From positions 1,212,616 to 1,276,615 of the forward strand of contig NZ_KB912877.1 of NCBI RefSeq assembly GCF_000383855.1: 64,000 nucleotides of DNA. The letters run 5' to 3'. Under the pieces are notes generated by a model. It saw nothing but the letters and a program-made list of their open reading frames with translations. It did not search any database and was not told the DNA's origin. A program made the translations under genes and the position numbers. Positions 16,712 to 25,681 of this stretch are shown here, in pieces (positions within the stretch are counted from its first letter, which is position 1; each line of letters begins with the position of its first letter). This DNA comes from Methylobacter marinus A45. GTDB lineage: Bacteria > Pseudomonadota > Gammaproteobacteria > Methylococcales > Methylomonadaceae.

Positions 16712-17800
16712 TCAGGCATCCGATGGCTGCTGTGCCGCTTTTGACGCCCTTTTGGCTTCGTACATTCTCCGGTCGGCGAAACGGATGACGGCATCGGGGT
16801 CGTCATAGCGACCGGGGCCTGTCTGGTATATGCCGATGCTTAACGAGATATCCTGCCGGAATTCCCCGAGAACCTCGTTGAAGCGGTGGACATAGATATC
16901 CCTGGCCTGCTCCTCGCGGCAATTGGGCAGAATGATGCAGAATTCATCGCCGCCGTAGCGGAAGCAGCTGTCTTCGGCGCGTGATATGTGTTTTATGACA
17001 TCGCCTATCATGCATAACACTTCATCGCCGCGTTGATGGCCCTCGATGTCATTGATTTTTTTAAAGTCGTCGATATCGAAGTAGACAAACGACACCGGCT
17101 CGGAGCGGCGCTGCGCGCATTTAATGGTGTAATCAAGCATTTCGGATAGAAAACGCGTATTCAGCAGCCCCGTCAGCGGGTCCCGGCGCGCCAGTTCCTC
17201 CAGTTGTTGCGTCCGCTCCCTGACCTTGACTTCCAGCGTTCGCGCGTAATTCTCGGATTTTTTCCTTTCAATCTCGACTTCCCAGACCAGGCTGTGGATA
17301 TAAGTCTCAAACACGAGTGTGATATCGAATAGCAATAATTTATCGAGCGCCGATAGAATCGCCTGGCGGGCCCTGTCTTCCGGAAACGCTTCATTAATCG
17401 GCCGGCTCAAAAGCGTTTTGAGCGAATGCGTAGTGGTAAGATAGAACTTGGGCGCGATCCCCATGCGTTTATGAATCAGCCCGATGCGCAGGCGGTTGTT
17501 GATATAGTCAATGCCGTAGAGGCCGCCGAACAAATCGAGAATATAGCTGCGCTGCACTTCGCGCAGATGATTCAGAATATCGGCATTATCGATCAACAGC
17601 GCGAGTTCAGGTATGCCGATCTGAATTTGGTAAAATTCGTCAATCAGGGCATCTACTTGCATCTCGATGACCGGCCTGCACTTAACCAGCCATCCGGCAT
17701 CGGCCTCGGTGAATGACAGCAATGCCTTGCGGCGCTCGATGTCCAGTTCGGTAATGCACATTTGCTCCATCAGGGTTTTGTCGGTCGGCTTCATCGGCAT
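16712..17800 (-). CDS. Globin-coupled sensor diguanylate cyclase
   Basis: This 362-aa protein has an N-terminal protoglobin domain (about 15-170) with the likely haem-proximal His110 in RIGLIHKRMGIAPKFYL. A short coiled linker (170-203) leads to a GGDEF domain with the intact active site RYGGDEF at 281-287. An RxxD product-inhibition site (R274-D277) sits five residues before it. Globin-coupled cyclases make cyclic di-GMP in response to oxygen bound at the haem, so this protein should link oxygen level to surface attachment or motility. It is a single gene. Oxygen is the best-known ligand; NO or CO sensing cannot be excluded. Confidence 0.9.
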   Translation of the reverse strand: MPMKPTDKTLMEQMCITELDIERRKALLSFTEADAGWLVKCRPVIEMQVDALIDEFYQIQIGIPELALLIDNADILNHLREVQRSYILDLFGGLYGIDYINNRLRIGLIHKRMGIAPKFYLTTTHSLKTLLSRPINEAFPEDRARQAILSALDKLLLFDITLVFETYIHSLVWEVEIERKKSENYARTLEVKVRERTQQLEELARRDPLTGLLNTRFLSEMLDYTIKCAQRRSEPVSFVYFDIDDFKKINDIEGHQRGDEVLCMIGDVIKHISRAEDSCFRYGGDEFCIILPNCREEQARDIYVHRFNEVLGEFRQDISLSIGIYQTGPGRYDDPDAVIRFADRRMYEAKRASKAAQQPSDA

Positions 17801-17828
17801 CTCTGGCAGGTAAACAATTGTGACTCAA

Positions 17829-17949
17829 GGATTTGGCTGAAAATGACTTCCTGAAATGACACGCCTGCGTAGGGTGTGCCGACCCCAAAGCAGGCGCGCC
17901 AGGCGGCACATCCTATCGTTTAAACAGGAAATTTCTTACCGCCAAACCC
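17829..17949. repeat. Element A, copy 2 (shortened)
   Basis: It begins GGATTTGGCTGAAAATGACT and ends with GTTTAAACAGGAAA and a degenerate inverted terminus near 17949. It lacks most of the central palindrome found in the two 166-bp copies (11318-11483 and 23734-23899). It lies just upstream of the diguanylate cyclase gene. Confidence 0.7.
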
Positions 17950-18056
17950 TACACAATTACTGCGACAATATTTACCGGTTAAAGTTGACCGCGCTGACAG
18001 ACAACCGTAGATTTCAAGCCAGCGGAGGCTGTTGGCAATCGCCCCGATTGCCACGG

Positions 18057-18587
18057 TTACCGCTGCATTCTGCCCAGATCCTGTATGGCATCCACGACCA
18101 TGCCCGTTCCTATCGTTATCAATAAAATATCGGCCGCCACGCGCACATACCGGTGTCCTGCCGGAGCCGGGTTCAACGACCAGACCAGCGCCGGCGGCAA
18201 ATCGTGAAAGATCACATCCCGAGGGAGCGGCCGGCCAATCCGCCACTTTTTAACCTGGCCGCGCGGCATGCAGCCGTTCCCCTTCTTGACCAATCCGGGC
18301 GGGCAATGCCCGGCGCGATACTGCTGGACATAATAATCATGAATGACGGTTCGGTGCCGGTCGAGGAAATAGCCGTTTCTGTTTACGCTGTCTCCCGCTC
18401 TCCAGTTACGATCCGGCCTCTGATTCCTGGAACGCTCGAAACTCTCGTGTTTGTCTTTCTGCCGCTCCTTGCCGCCCTGGTTGCCGCCGCCCCATGACGG
18501 CTTGTCCGCGTGTACCGGGCCGGCAATAAGTAATCCGGCCATGACGAGAGCCACTGTCTGGCTGATCCGCGGTGTGATTCGTTGCAT
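18057..18587 (-). CDS. RcnB/CigR-like periplasmic protein
   Basis: This 176-aa protein starts at the ATG at 18587 (MQRITPRISQTVALVMAGLL), giving a signal peptide that ends near GPVHA. The mature N-terminal part is basic and polar (Gly-rich, then KERQKDKHESFERSRNQR). The C-terminal half, with YYVQQYRAGHCPPGLVKKGN, IGRPLPRDVIFHDLP and a hydrophobic DILLITIGTGMVVDAI stretch, matches the RcnB/CigR (DUF3315) fold. RcnB takes part in nickel/cobalt efflux and CigR is a Salmonella membrane anti-virulence factor; here the role is unknown. The two Cys (GHC, GNGC) may form a disulfide. It is monocistronic. Confidence 0.75.
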   Translation of the reverse strand: MQRITPRISQTVALVMAGLLIAGPVHADKPSWGGGNQGGKERQKDKHESFERSRNQRPDRNWRAGDSVNRNGYFLDRHRTVIHDYYVQQYRAGHCPPGLVKKGNGCMPRGQVKKWRIGRPLPRDVIFHDLPPALVWSLNPAPAGHRYVRVAADILLITIGTGMVVDAIQDLGRMQR

Positions 18588-19006
18588 GTTTTGTCTCCAG
18601 TAAATTAGCAGGCGCATGAATGCGCCAGGTTAACAGGCCTGCGGGCTGCCGTGACGATTTTTGCCTGGCAGTCGCATTAACGGCATTGGTCTGGCCTGCC
18701 ACCACGTTGAGTAACGCTCAATCTCATCGGTTTTTTGAATTTAGACAGGAATTGCCGTTTTGTCACTGTTTTCCCCAATTAAATGTCCTGGCAGTGCAGA
18801 CGGGCCCGCCCGATTTGTGGCCCTTCCGCGACTGAATTCAGATTCAACCGTTCGCCCGGAATGCAGTCTAAGAGCTTAACGTAACGGCCGTGAATCATGG
18901 CTGCGGGCGCATGAAAATAATTAATTGAACGTCGTTTAATTTTGAATTAAAGTAACTTCTCAAGACATAGTTCAATGTCTGCTAAGATTACGCCAGGAGG
19001 AATATC
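18588..19006. other. Intergenic region between the RcnB-like gene and aas
   Basis: No gene is supported. A 7-bp stem GGCGCAT-GA-ATGCGCC lies at 18611-18626 in the leader of the RcnB-like gene. The last 100 bp are AT-rich and include a small hairpin AGACAT/ATGTCT at 18963-18980 and an excellent ribosome site AGGAGG (18994-18999) for aas. The aas promoter probably lies in 18920-18970, but I cannot name boxes with confidence. Confidence 0.4.
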
Positions 19007-21191
19007 ATGCTGAAAAAAAATACTACATTGGCTGCTGACTTTAATCTACAAGGTTGAAGTTAAGGGTCTGAATAACTATAAAAAAGCCGGAAACCGCGTT
19101 CTGATCGTAGCCAACCACACGTCCTTTCTGGACCCGCTATTGCTGGGCGTTTTCTTGCCGGACGACATCACTTTCGCGATCAACACGCATATTTCCCAGC
19201 GCTGGTGGCTAAGGCCTTTTCTAGGGCTGTCGCACGTATTTCCCATGGATCCGACGCATCCCATATCATTAAAGAATGTAATTCATCATCTGCAGCACGA
19301 GACCCGTACCGTTATTTTCCCGGAAGGCCGCATCACCGTGACCGGCTCGCTGATGAAAATCTATGACGGCACCGGCATGGTTGCCGACAAATCCGGCGCG
19401 ACCATTCTGCCGGTCCGCATTGAAGGCGCCGAATACACGCATTTCTCGCGCTTGCGCAATATCGTGCGTTTGCGCCTGTTTCCCAAGATCACGATTCAGA
19501 TTCTGCCGCCCACCCTGATCTCCGCGCCTGACGACTTACGGGGCAAGACCCGGCGCAAATACAGCGGCCATGTGCTGGCGGATATGATGACGGAGATGAT
19601 GTTCGCCACCAGCCATTATCGGCAAACCATTTTTGCCGCTCTGCTGGAAGCGCGCAAGATACACGGCGGCAAACATCCGGTTGCCGAAGACCTGGATCGT
19701 ATCCCGCTGTCGTACGATACCGTGATTACGCGCACGATCGCGATCGGCAATGCCCTGGCAAAAATCACCGAAGCCGGCGAGAACGTCGGCGTTTTCCTGC
19801 CCAATTCGACCAAAACGCTGTGCGTGACCTTGGGCTTGCAGTTGCATGGCCGCGTGCCTGCGATGCTGAATTTCTCCACCGGTTCGGCCGGCATGATTTC
19901 GGCCTGCCGAACGGCACAGGTAAAGACGGTGCTGACCTCGCGCCGCTTCATTGAGATGGGCCATTTGAGCGATGAAGCCGAGCAGTTGGAGAAGCAGGTC
20001 CGGCTGGTCTATCTGGAGGATCTGGCTGAGCGGATCACCCCGTTAGCCAAATTCAAGGCGTTGGTGCAAAGCAAAACGGCTAACTTGTGGTACGACCATA
20101 ATCGCTACAGTCCGGACAGCCCGGCCGTGGTATTGTTCACGTCCGGTTCCGAAGGCACGCCCAAAGGCGTCGTGCTGTCCCATGCCAATATTCTGGGCAA
20201 TCACAAACAGTTGGAGGCGCGCATCAACTTTAACGCGCAGGATGTCGTGCTCAATTTCCTGCCCATGTTTCACTCCTTCGGTTTTACTGTCGGCACGCTG
20301 CTGCCGATCCTGAATGGCATGAAGGCCTTCTTCTATCCGACGCCGCTGCATTACAGCATTATCCCCGAAATCGCTTACGAGATCAGCGCCACCATCATGT
20401 TCGGCACCAATACCTTTTTAGCGGCTTATGCGAAAAAAGCCCATGCCTATGATTTCTACAACATGCGCTATGTCGTGGCCGGCGCGGAAAAACTGCAGGA
20501 AAGCACGCGCCAGACCTGGGCCGACAAATTCGGTATCCGCATCCTGGAAGGCTATGGCGCGACCGAAACGGCGCCGGTCACATCGGTCAATACGCCGATG
20601 GATTACAAAGCCGGCACGGTCGGCCGTTTCATGCCCGACATGGAATACCGGCTGGAACCGGTGCCGGGCATCCATGAGGCGGGCCAGTTGCACGTCAAAG
20701 GGCCTAACATCATGCTGGGCTATTTATTGGCCGACAATCCTGGCAAGCTGGTGCCGCCCGAATCGGTTTACGGCAAGGGCTGGTACGACACCGGCGATAT
20801 CGTGCATGTCGATGAGGAGGGTTTTATCAGCATTCGCGGCCGCAGCAAGCGCTTTGCCAAGGTCAGCGGCGAAATGATCTCGCTGACAGCCGTCGAGCAA
20901 CTGGCCGTGAAAGCCTGGCCCGAGGCGGACCATGCCGCCATCAGCCTGCCCGACGTCAGAAAAGGCGAGCAGATTATCCTGCTCACGACGCAAAAAAATG
21001 CCAGCCTCCACGACCTGACCGCGGTCGCCGACGGCATATCGCATATCGGCCTGCCGAAGAAAATTCTCGTGGTCAGCGCGATTCCGGTCATGGCCTCCGG
21101 CAAAACCGATTATCCGGCGGCGACCGCGCTCGCGTCCCAAAAGCTCGCGCCGATTGCCAAGCCTGATCCCGCAACCGGCAACGTGTCATGA
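19007..21191 (+). CDS. aas: Bifunctional 2-acyl-GPE acyltransferase/acyl-ACP synthetase, apparent frameshift at A8 near the start
   Basis: Aas re-acylates lysophospholipids at the inner membrane. The acyltransferase domain has NHTSFLD and FPEGRITVTGSL; the AMP-binding acyl-ACP synthetase domain has LFTSGSEGTPKGVVLSH, GYGATETAPV and GWYDTGD. The ribosome site and ATG at 19007 are ideal, but that frame stops after 16 codons. If the A8 tract (19013-19020) is read as seven A, the product begins MLKKILHWLLTLIYKVEVKG and joins the main frame, as in E. coli Aas. The main frame alone has no ATG before the NHX4D motif; a TTG at 19140 would delete it. The shift could be a sequence error, transcriptional slippage or an on/off switch. 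The stop overlaps lplT. Confidence 0.88.
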
Positions 21192-22357
21192 GCCGGCAAA
21201 TCTATCCGCTGCTGATTGCGCAGTTCCTGTCCGCCTTTGCCGACAATGCCATTTTGTTCACGGTCATTGCCATGGTCATGCAATCGGCCCAGTTGGCCAG
21301 CTGGTACGTTCCGGCGCTGCAAAGCGTGTTTCTGGTCGCTTTCGTGCTGCTGGCGCCCTGGGTCGGCGGCTTTGCCGACCATCACCCTAAATCCCGGGTG
21401 CTGATTATCGCCAACCTGATCAAGGCGGCGGGAGCCGGATTGCTGCTGTTGCAGGTGGAACCTTTACTGGCCTACTGCGTGGTCGGCATGGGCGCGGCCA
21501 TATACAGCCCGGCAAAATACGGCATTCTGCCTGAACTGGCGGGCCATGAATTTCTGGTCAAGGCCAACAGCTGGATCGAGGGCTCCACGATACTGGCGAT
21601 CCTGTTGGGCATGGTGATCGGCGCCCGGGTCGCCGATTATTCCGTCACCTGGGCGCTCGCGGGCACTATCGTACTGTTTGTCACGTCCGCCGTGGTCACG
21701 CTGGCCCTGCCGGCCCGCGTCGGTCAACGCAGCGACACGGGCTCCAGAATCATGACATTCGGCCGCCAGATCGGCCAGTTTTTCACGACCCCGCGTTCGC
21801 GCTTCGCCATTATCGGCGCCTCGCTGTTCTGGGCCGCGGCGGCGACGCTGAGAGTCATTATCGTCGCCTGGGCGCCGCTGGTTTTAATGTCCAGGAATGC
21901 GACTGAAATCGCCGAGCTGACCTTGTTCCTCGCGGTCGGCATCATTGCCGGCTCGGCCCTGGTGCCCCGGTTGATTCCGCTGGAGCATCTGCGCCGCGCC
22001 AGATTCCCGGCCTATCTGATGGCTTTGTTTATCTTCGGGCTGAGCCTGACCGACAGCCTGTGGCCGGCCCGTTTTGTACTGTTTTTCATCGGCATGATGG
22101 GCGGCATGTTTATCGTGCCGGTCAACGCCGCCTTGCAGGAACTGGGCCAGCAAAGCATCGGCAGCGGCAGCGCCGTCGCCCTGCAAGGCTTCTTTCAAAA
22201 CCTGACCATGCTGGCCGCGGTCGGCGGCTATACCTATGCCGCCTCACGGAATGCCGATCCGGTACTGGCCATGCTGACATTGGGGGCGGTGGTTTTCATC
22301 TCGACTTTTTTGGTGTCGCTGCGCCTGCCAAACAGGCAGTTGCAGCCCGCCGGCTAG
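21188..22357 (+). CDS. lplT: Lysophospholipid transporter LplT
   Basis: This 389-aa MFS protein has about 12 hydrophobic segments and begins MSRQIYPLLIAQFLSAFADNA, typical of LplT. It flips lysophosphatidylethanolamine across the inner membrane to supply Aas for re-acylation. The start overlaps the aas stop by 4 bp (ATGA), so the two are translationally coupled. In E. coli the order is lplT-aas; here it is reversed. The conserved block IYSPAKYGILPELAGHEFLVKANSWIEG is present. Confidence 0.9.
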   Translation: MSRQIYPLLIAQFLSAFADNAILFTVIAMVMQSAQLASWYVPALQSVFLVAFVLLAPWVGGFADHHPKSRVLIIANLIKAAGAGLLLLQVEPLLAYCVVGMGAAIYSPAKYGILPELAGHEFLVKANSWIEGSTILAILLGMVIGARVADYSVTWALAGTIVLFVTSAVVTLALPARVGQRSDTGSRIMTFGRQIGQFFTTPRSRFAIIGASLFWAAAATLRVIIVAWAPLVLMSRNATEIAELTLFLAVGIIAGSALVPRLIPLEHLRRARFPAYLMALFIFGLSLTDSLWPARFVLFFIGMMGGMFIVPVNAALQELGQQSIGSGSAVALQGFFQNLTMLAAVGGYTYAASRNADPVLAMLTLGAVVFISTFLVSLRLPNRQLQPAG

Positions 22358-22385
22358 TCATGTGGCCGGTGTATACTGGCGACGG

Positions 22386-23726
22386 CTATTCGTTCGGGCT
22401 CACGCCGGCATCGATGGCGGCGGCCTTGCCGCGCTGCTCATCGACCCTGGCCAGCAGCAGCAGACCCGCGATAAAAAACAGCAGGGTCGATACCAGTGAC
22501 AGGCGATGGTTGCCATCGCTCCAATAATTGATCAGGCCGTAACTCAAAGGTCCGACGATAGCCGACAGCCGGTTCACGACGCCCCACAGGCCCAGAAATT
22601 CGCCGCAGCGCTCGCTCGGCGAGAATTTGCTGACCAGTGCCCGGCCGACCGACTGGCTCCCCCCCATGGCCAGGCCTATCATATTGCCGACGATCCACAT
22701 ATGCGCGGACTGGTCGGCCAGCAAGGCCGCCGACACGGCCGCGATCCACAGCAGCAGCGTCATGGCCAGGGTCGGCACCGAACCTATGCGGTCCTGCAGA
22801 TGCCCGCAGATGAAGGCGCCGACCGCCGCGGTCACATTCACCACCATGATCAGGATAATCAATGCCTGCGTATCAAAGCCCATGACCTCCTGGGCATAAA
22901 TCGCGGCCAGCACCACGACGGTGCTGACACCGGACTGGTACACGCTCAGCGTGATCAAAAACCGGAACAGATCGCGAAAACGTGCCGCTTCTTTAAAAGT
23001 ATGCGCCAGGCGCCTGAAGCTGACCGTCAGCACAGACAGGTGCAGGTCTTGCGATGACGGTACCGCGCGCTCGCGCAGCCATAAAAAGGTAGGCGTCGCC
23101 GTCATTGCGAATATGCCGGCCGTGATCAGCATGGTCACCGGCACGGATTCGGTTTCCGGCACGCCCTGTCGCTTGGCCCAGGTGATGTAGGCGAGACAAA
23201 TCCCCAATGTCAGAAGTCCCCCGAAATAGCCCAGACTCCAGCCGTAACCGGACATTCGCCCCATGTTCCGCGCCGGCACGATCTCCGGCAAAAACGCCGC
23301 AATCAGGTTCTCGCCGATGGCGAACATGATGGCCGAAACGGTCACCAGCAGCATGGCCGGGACGATATCGCCGGGGCCGATCAGCGCCAGCAAGGCCGTC
23401 GAGATGACGCAACCCAGGGAGGACATCAGCAGAAAGCGTTTTTTGCTGGCGCGATAATCGGCTATGGCACCGATAACGGGCCCGCCAACCATGACGATAA
23501 GATTGGCGGCGCCGATAGCCAACGACCACAACAGCGTTGCCGAACCGGGCATGCTGCCGGCGACCACGCCGACAAAATAAGCGCTGAATATCGTCGTCAA
23601 CACGACCGTGGTATAGCCGGAGTTGGCGAAATCGAACAACGCCCAGGCCAGCAATTCCCGGCGTCCGGCATGGCCTATGGCGTGATTAGTCTGATCGGCT
23701 GGCGGTTGTTTTTGGTTATTGTTCAT
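22386..23726 (-). CDS. MFS transporter, UMF1/Atg22-like family
   Basis: This 446-aa membrane protein has about 12 helices. The N-terminal signature RELLAWALFDFANSGYTTVVLTTIFSAYF is that of the UMF1 family (Vps22/Atg22-like), whose bacterial members have unknown substrates. It is convergent with lplT, 28 bp apart. Element A copy 3 lies directly upstream, so the promoter is inside or just beyond that repeat. Confidence 0.8.
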   Translation of the reverse strand: MNNNQKQPPADQTNHAIGHAGRRELLAWALFDFANSGYTTVVLTTIFSAYFVGVVAGSMPGSATLLWSLAIGAANLIVMVGGPVIGAIADYRASKKRFLLMSSLGCVISTALLALIGPGDIVPAMLLVTVSAIMFAIGENLIAAFLPEIVPARNMGRMSGYGWSLGYFGGLLTLGICLAYITWAKRQGVPETESVPVTMLITAGIFAMTATPTFLWLRERAVPSSQDLHLSVLTVSFRRLAHTFKEAARFRDLFRFLITLSVYQSGVSTVVVLAAIYAQEVMGFDTQALIILIMVVNVTAAVGAFICGHLQDRIGSVPTLAMTLLLWIAAVSAALLADQSAHMWIVGNMIGLAMGGSQSVGRALVSKFSPSERCGEFLGLWGVVNRLSAIVGPLSYGLINYWSDGNHRLSLVSTLLFFIAGLLLLARVDEQRGKAAAIDAGVSPNE

Positions 23727-23733
23727 AAGCTAA

Positions 23734-23899
23734 GGATTTGATCGTCAAAAATTTTCCTGTTTAAACATAGGATGTGCCGGCGCCAGGCGGCGCATCGTTC
23801 GCGAGCGATGCGCTTCACTGCGCCGCCTGGAGCGCCTGCTTTTGGCCGGCACATCCTATGCAGGCGTGTCATTTCAGGAAGCCATTTTTAGCCAAATCC
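23734..23899. repeat. Element A, copy 3 (166 bp, inverted relative to copy 1)
   Basis: The ends are imperfect inverted repeats of about 25 bp (GGATTTG ... TTCCTG against CAGGAAGCCATTTTTAGCC). Inside, CATAGGATGTGCCGGC (23766-23781) pairs perfectly with GCCGGCACATCCTATG (23845-23860), and CCAGGCGGCGCA with TGCGCCGCCTGG within that. The whole element can fold into one long hairpin. It has the same length as copy 1 at 11318-11483. Confidence 0.8.
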
Positions 23900-23915
23900 C
23901 AAGGCGTTTGACCGG

Positions 23916-24527
23916 CTAACACACTTCCGCCACCCAGCCGCGGATAAAATTCCTGACCAGCAACACCACACTCTCTTCCACATTGTGAACGCCGACCAGA
24001 TCCAGCTTACCGGTCAGGGACAGTTCGCAGATGCCGTGAATACCGCCCCATAACGCCCGGGCCGCGCGTTTTCTTTGCGCTTCATCGCATTGCGGGGCCA
24101 GCCGGGCGAACTGCGTTTCCATTTTCCTGAAAACCTGATCGATTTTCGCCTGGTACCAGTCCGGAACCTCTGCCTGCTCCGGCAGGCGGTGCTCGAAAAT
24201 CATGCGCCAGCGGTTAAAGTTGCGGTTGGCATACGACAGGTAAGCCCGGGCCAACGCTTCGATACATTGTTCCGCCACAACGTCGTCGGCGTCGTCCAGA
24301 TGCACGGCGATATCGTCCAGCGTGCGGCCTTTGATATGCAGCCCCAGATCGGCCATGTTGTCGAATACCATGTAAATACTGCCGACCGTATAACCGATCT
24401 CCAGCGCGATTTTGCGTACGGTCAATGCGGAATAGCCTTCCTCGATGACTATGTTTTCGGCGGCCTTCAGGACCATTTCCTTGATTTCTTCCAGACTGTG
24501 TTCGCTTCGTCTTGCCATGCTAATCAT
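23916..24527 (-). CDS. TetR-family transcriptional regulator
   Basis: This 203-aa protein has an N-terminal TetR helix-turn-helix (AENIVIEEGYSALTVRKIALEIGYTVGSIYMVF, about 20-53) and a ligand-binding C-terminal region of the TetR_C_33/WHG type (KRAARALWGGIHGICELS). Start at 24527 (MISMARR) or 24518 (MARRSEH). It sits 9 bp after the stop of the upstream LysR gene, so the two are probably co-transcribed. Ligand and targets are unknown; the MFS gene downstream is a possible target. Confidence 0.85.
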   Translation of the reverse strand: MISMARRSEHSLEEIKEMVLKAAENIVIEEGYSALTVRKIALEIGYTVGSIYMVFDNMADLGLHIKGRTLDDIAVHLDDADDVVAEQCIEALARAYLSYANRNFNRWRMIFEHRLPEQAEVPDWYQAKIDQVFRKMETQFARLAPQCDEAQRKRAARALWGGIHGICELSLTGKLDLVGVHNVEESVVLLVRNFIRGWVAEVC

Positions 24528-24536
24528 TCCATAAAT

Positions 24537-25472
24537 TTAAGTTGAGGTCTTTTCCCTTGTATTCAGCTTGTCTTCGCTCGGGTCGTTATTTTCAGCAAAG
24601 TATTTAATCAAAAACTCGACAAACGTCGTGAGCTTGGCCGGCAAAAAACGCCTTTGCAGATACGTGGCGTATACGGCCAGAGCGGGAATGCGATACGACT
24701 GCAGAATTTCCACCAACTGGCCCTGGGCCAGATAATTCGCAACCGATATTTCCGGCGCCTGGGTAATGCCCATGCCCAAGGCCGCGGCCTGGCATAAGGC
24801 TCTGCCATTATTGGAGGCGAAATGCCAGTTGGTTTTAATTTTAGTCTCTTCCTCCCCTACTTTAAACAGCCAATAATCCTTGTGCGGCGTATCGATATAA
24901 TGCAAACAGCGGTGTGAATATAAGGCATCGATCTGTTCGGGCTCGCCGTACTTGGCCAAATAGGCCGGCGACGCATAGGTGCACAGGCGCGTTTCGGCTA
25001 TTTTGCGGGCCACGATGCCCAGGTCCAGGTTGTTGGTCACTAAAATAGACAAGTCGAAACTGCCTTCGCTTAGATTGACGCGGCTGTTATGCAGGGTCAT
25101 CAAAATCCTGACATCCGGGTGCTCGCGCTGATAGGCGTCAATGGCGGGCACCATGTATATGCCGCCGAAATCAATCGGCGCGCTGATCTTCAACATGCCT
25201 TTTACATGCCGGCCCAGCTGCGCGGTGTAATCGTCCAGTTCCAGGAAATCATCGAGCAATTGCTTGCCGCGGTGATAATAGATTTCGCCGGCTTCCGTCA
25301 GACTCAGCCGACGCGTGGTCCGGTTCAGCAAAGCCACGCCCAGCGACTCCTCCAGTTGGGCCATGTACTTGCTGATCATCATGGCCGAGAGATTCATTTC
25401 GCGCGCGACCGCGGCGAATGTGCCCAATTCGACAATACGGCAGAAGACTTGAATATTGTTTAATTTACCCAT
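24537..25472 (-). CDS. LysR-family transcriptional regulator
   Basis: This 311-aa protein starts MGKLNNIQVFCRIVELGTFAAVAREMNLS, a winged helix-turn-helix typical of LysR. The effector-binding domain spans about 90-295 (KGMLKISAPIDFGG, ILMTLHNSRVNLSEGSFDLSILV). It belongs to the CrgA/DmlR-like subgroup by the LLNRTTRRLSLTEAGEIYY block. It is divergent from the beta-carbonic anhydrase gene across 209 bp, the usual arrangement when a LysR protein controls its neighbour. The tail past residue 295 is charged. Confidence 0.88.
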   Translation of the reverse strand: MGKLNNIQVFCRIVELGTFAAVAREMNLSAMMISKYMAQLEESLGVALLNRTTRRLSLTEAGEIYYHRGKQLLDDFLELDDYTAQLGRHVKGMLKISAPIDFGGIYMVPAIDAYQREHPDVRILMTLHNSRVNLSEGSFDLSILVTNNLDLGIVARKIAETRLCTYASPAYLAKYGEPEQIDALYSHRCLHYIDTPHKDYWLFKVGEEETKIKTNWHFASNNGRALCQAAALGMGITQAPEISVANYLAQGQLVEILQSYRIPALAVYATYLQRRFLPAKLTTFVEFLIKYFAENNDPSEDKLNTREKTST

Positions 25473-25575
25473 AAGCCGGCACTTTATAAACCATGAGTTT
25501 ATATTGTATAAATTTATAGCCCTATTTAAAACCCTGGTTTATTAGTCTAGACTTTCAACCGGAGATAGTTTTAGG

Positions 25576-25623
25576 GCCGCGGAGTCTTATACATGTAATA
25601 TGATAAGGCTCCGCGGCTTTTTT
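25576..25623 (+). terminator. Strong terminator-like hairpin in the leader of the beta-carbonic anhydrase gene
   Basis: GCCGCGGAG at 25576 pairs with CTCCGCGGC ending at 25617; with the inner bases the stem is about 15 bp with one G-T pair. It is followed by TTTTTT. It points toward the carbonic anhydrase gene (start 25682), and no plus-strand gene precedes it, so it may be an attenuator rather than a gene end. Confidence 0.65.
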
Positions 25624-25667
25624 ATGGCCGAATAATAATCGCGGCTTTTTTATGGCCGAATAATAAT
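25612..25667 (+). repeat. Tandem 28-bp duplication after the leader hairpin
   Basis: CGCGGCTTTTTTATGGCCGA and the next 8 bases are repeated exactly twice (25612-25639, 25640-25667). The first copy includes the 3' arm of the terminator stem and its T tract. The second copy could compete for the same 5' arm or act as a spacer. Confidence 0.75.
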
Positions 25668-25681
25668 AAAGAGAGGTATTC

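Noticed and set aside
25612-25667. Possible CRISPR-like repeat
   Set aside because: Only two adjacent copies without spacers; it is a simple tandem duplication.
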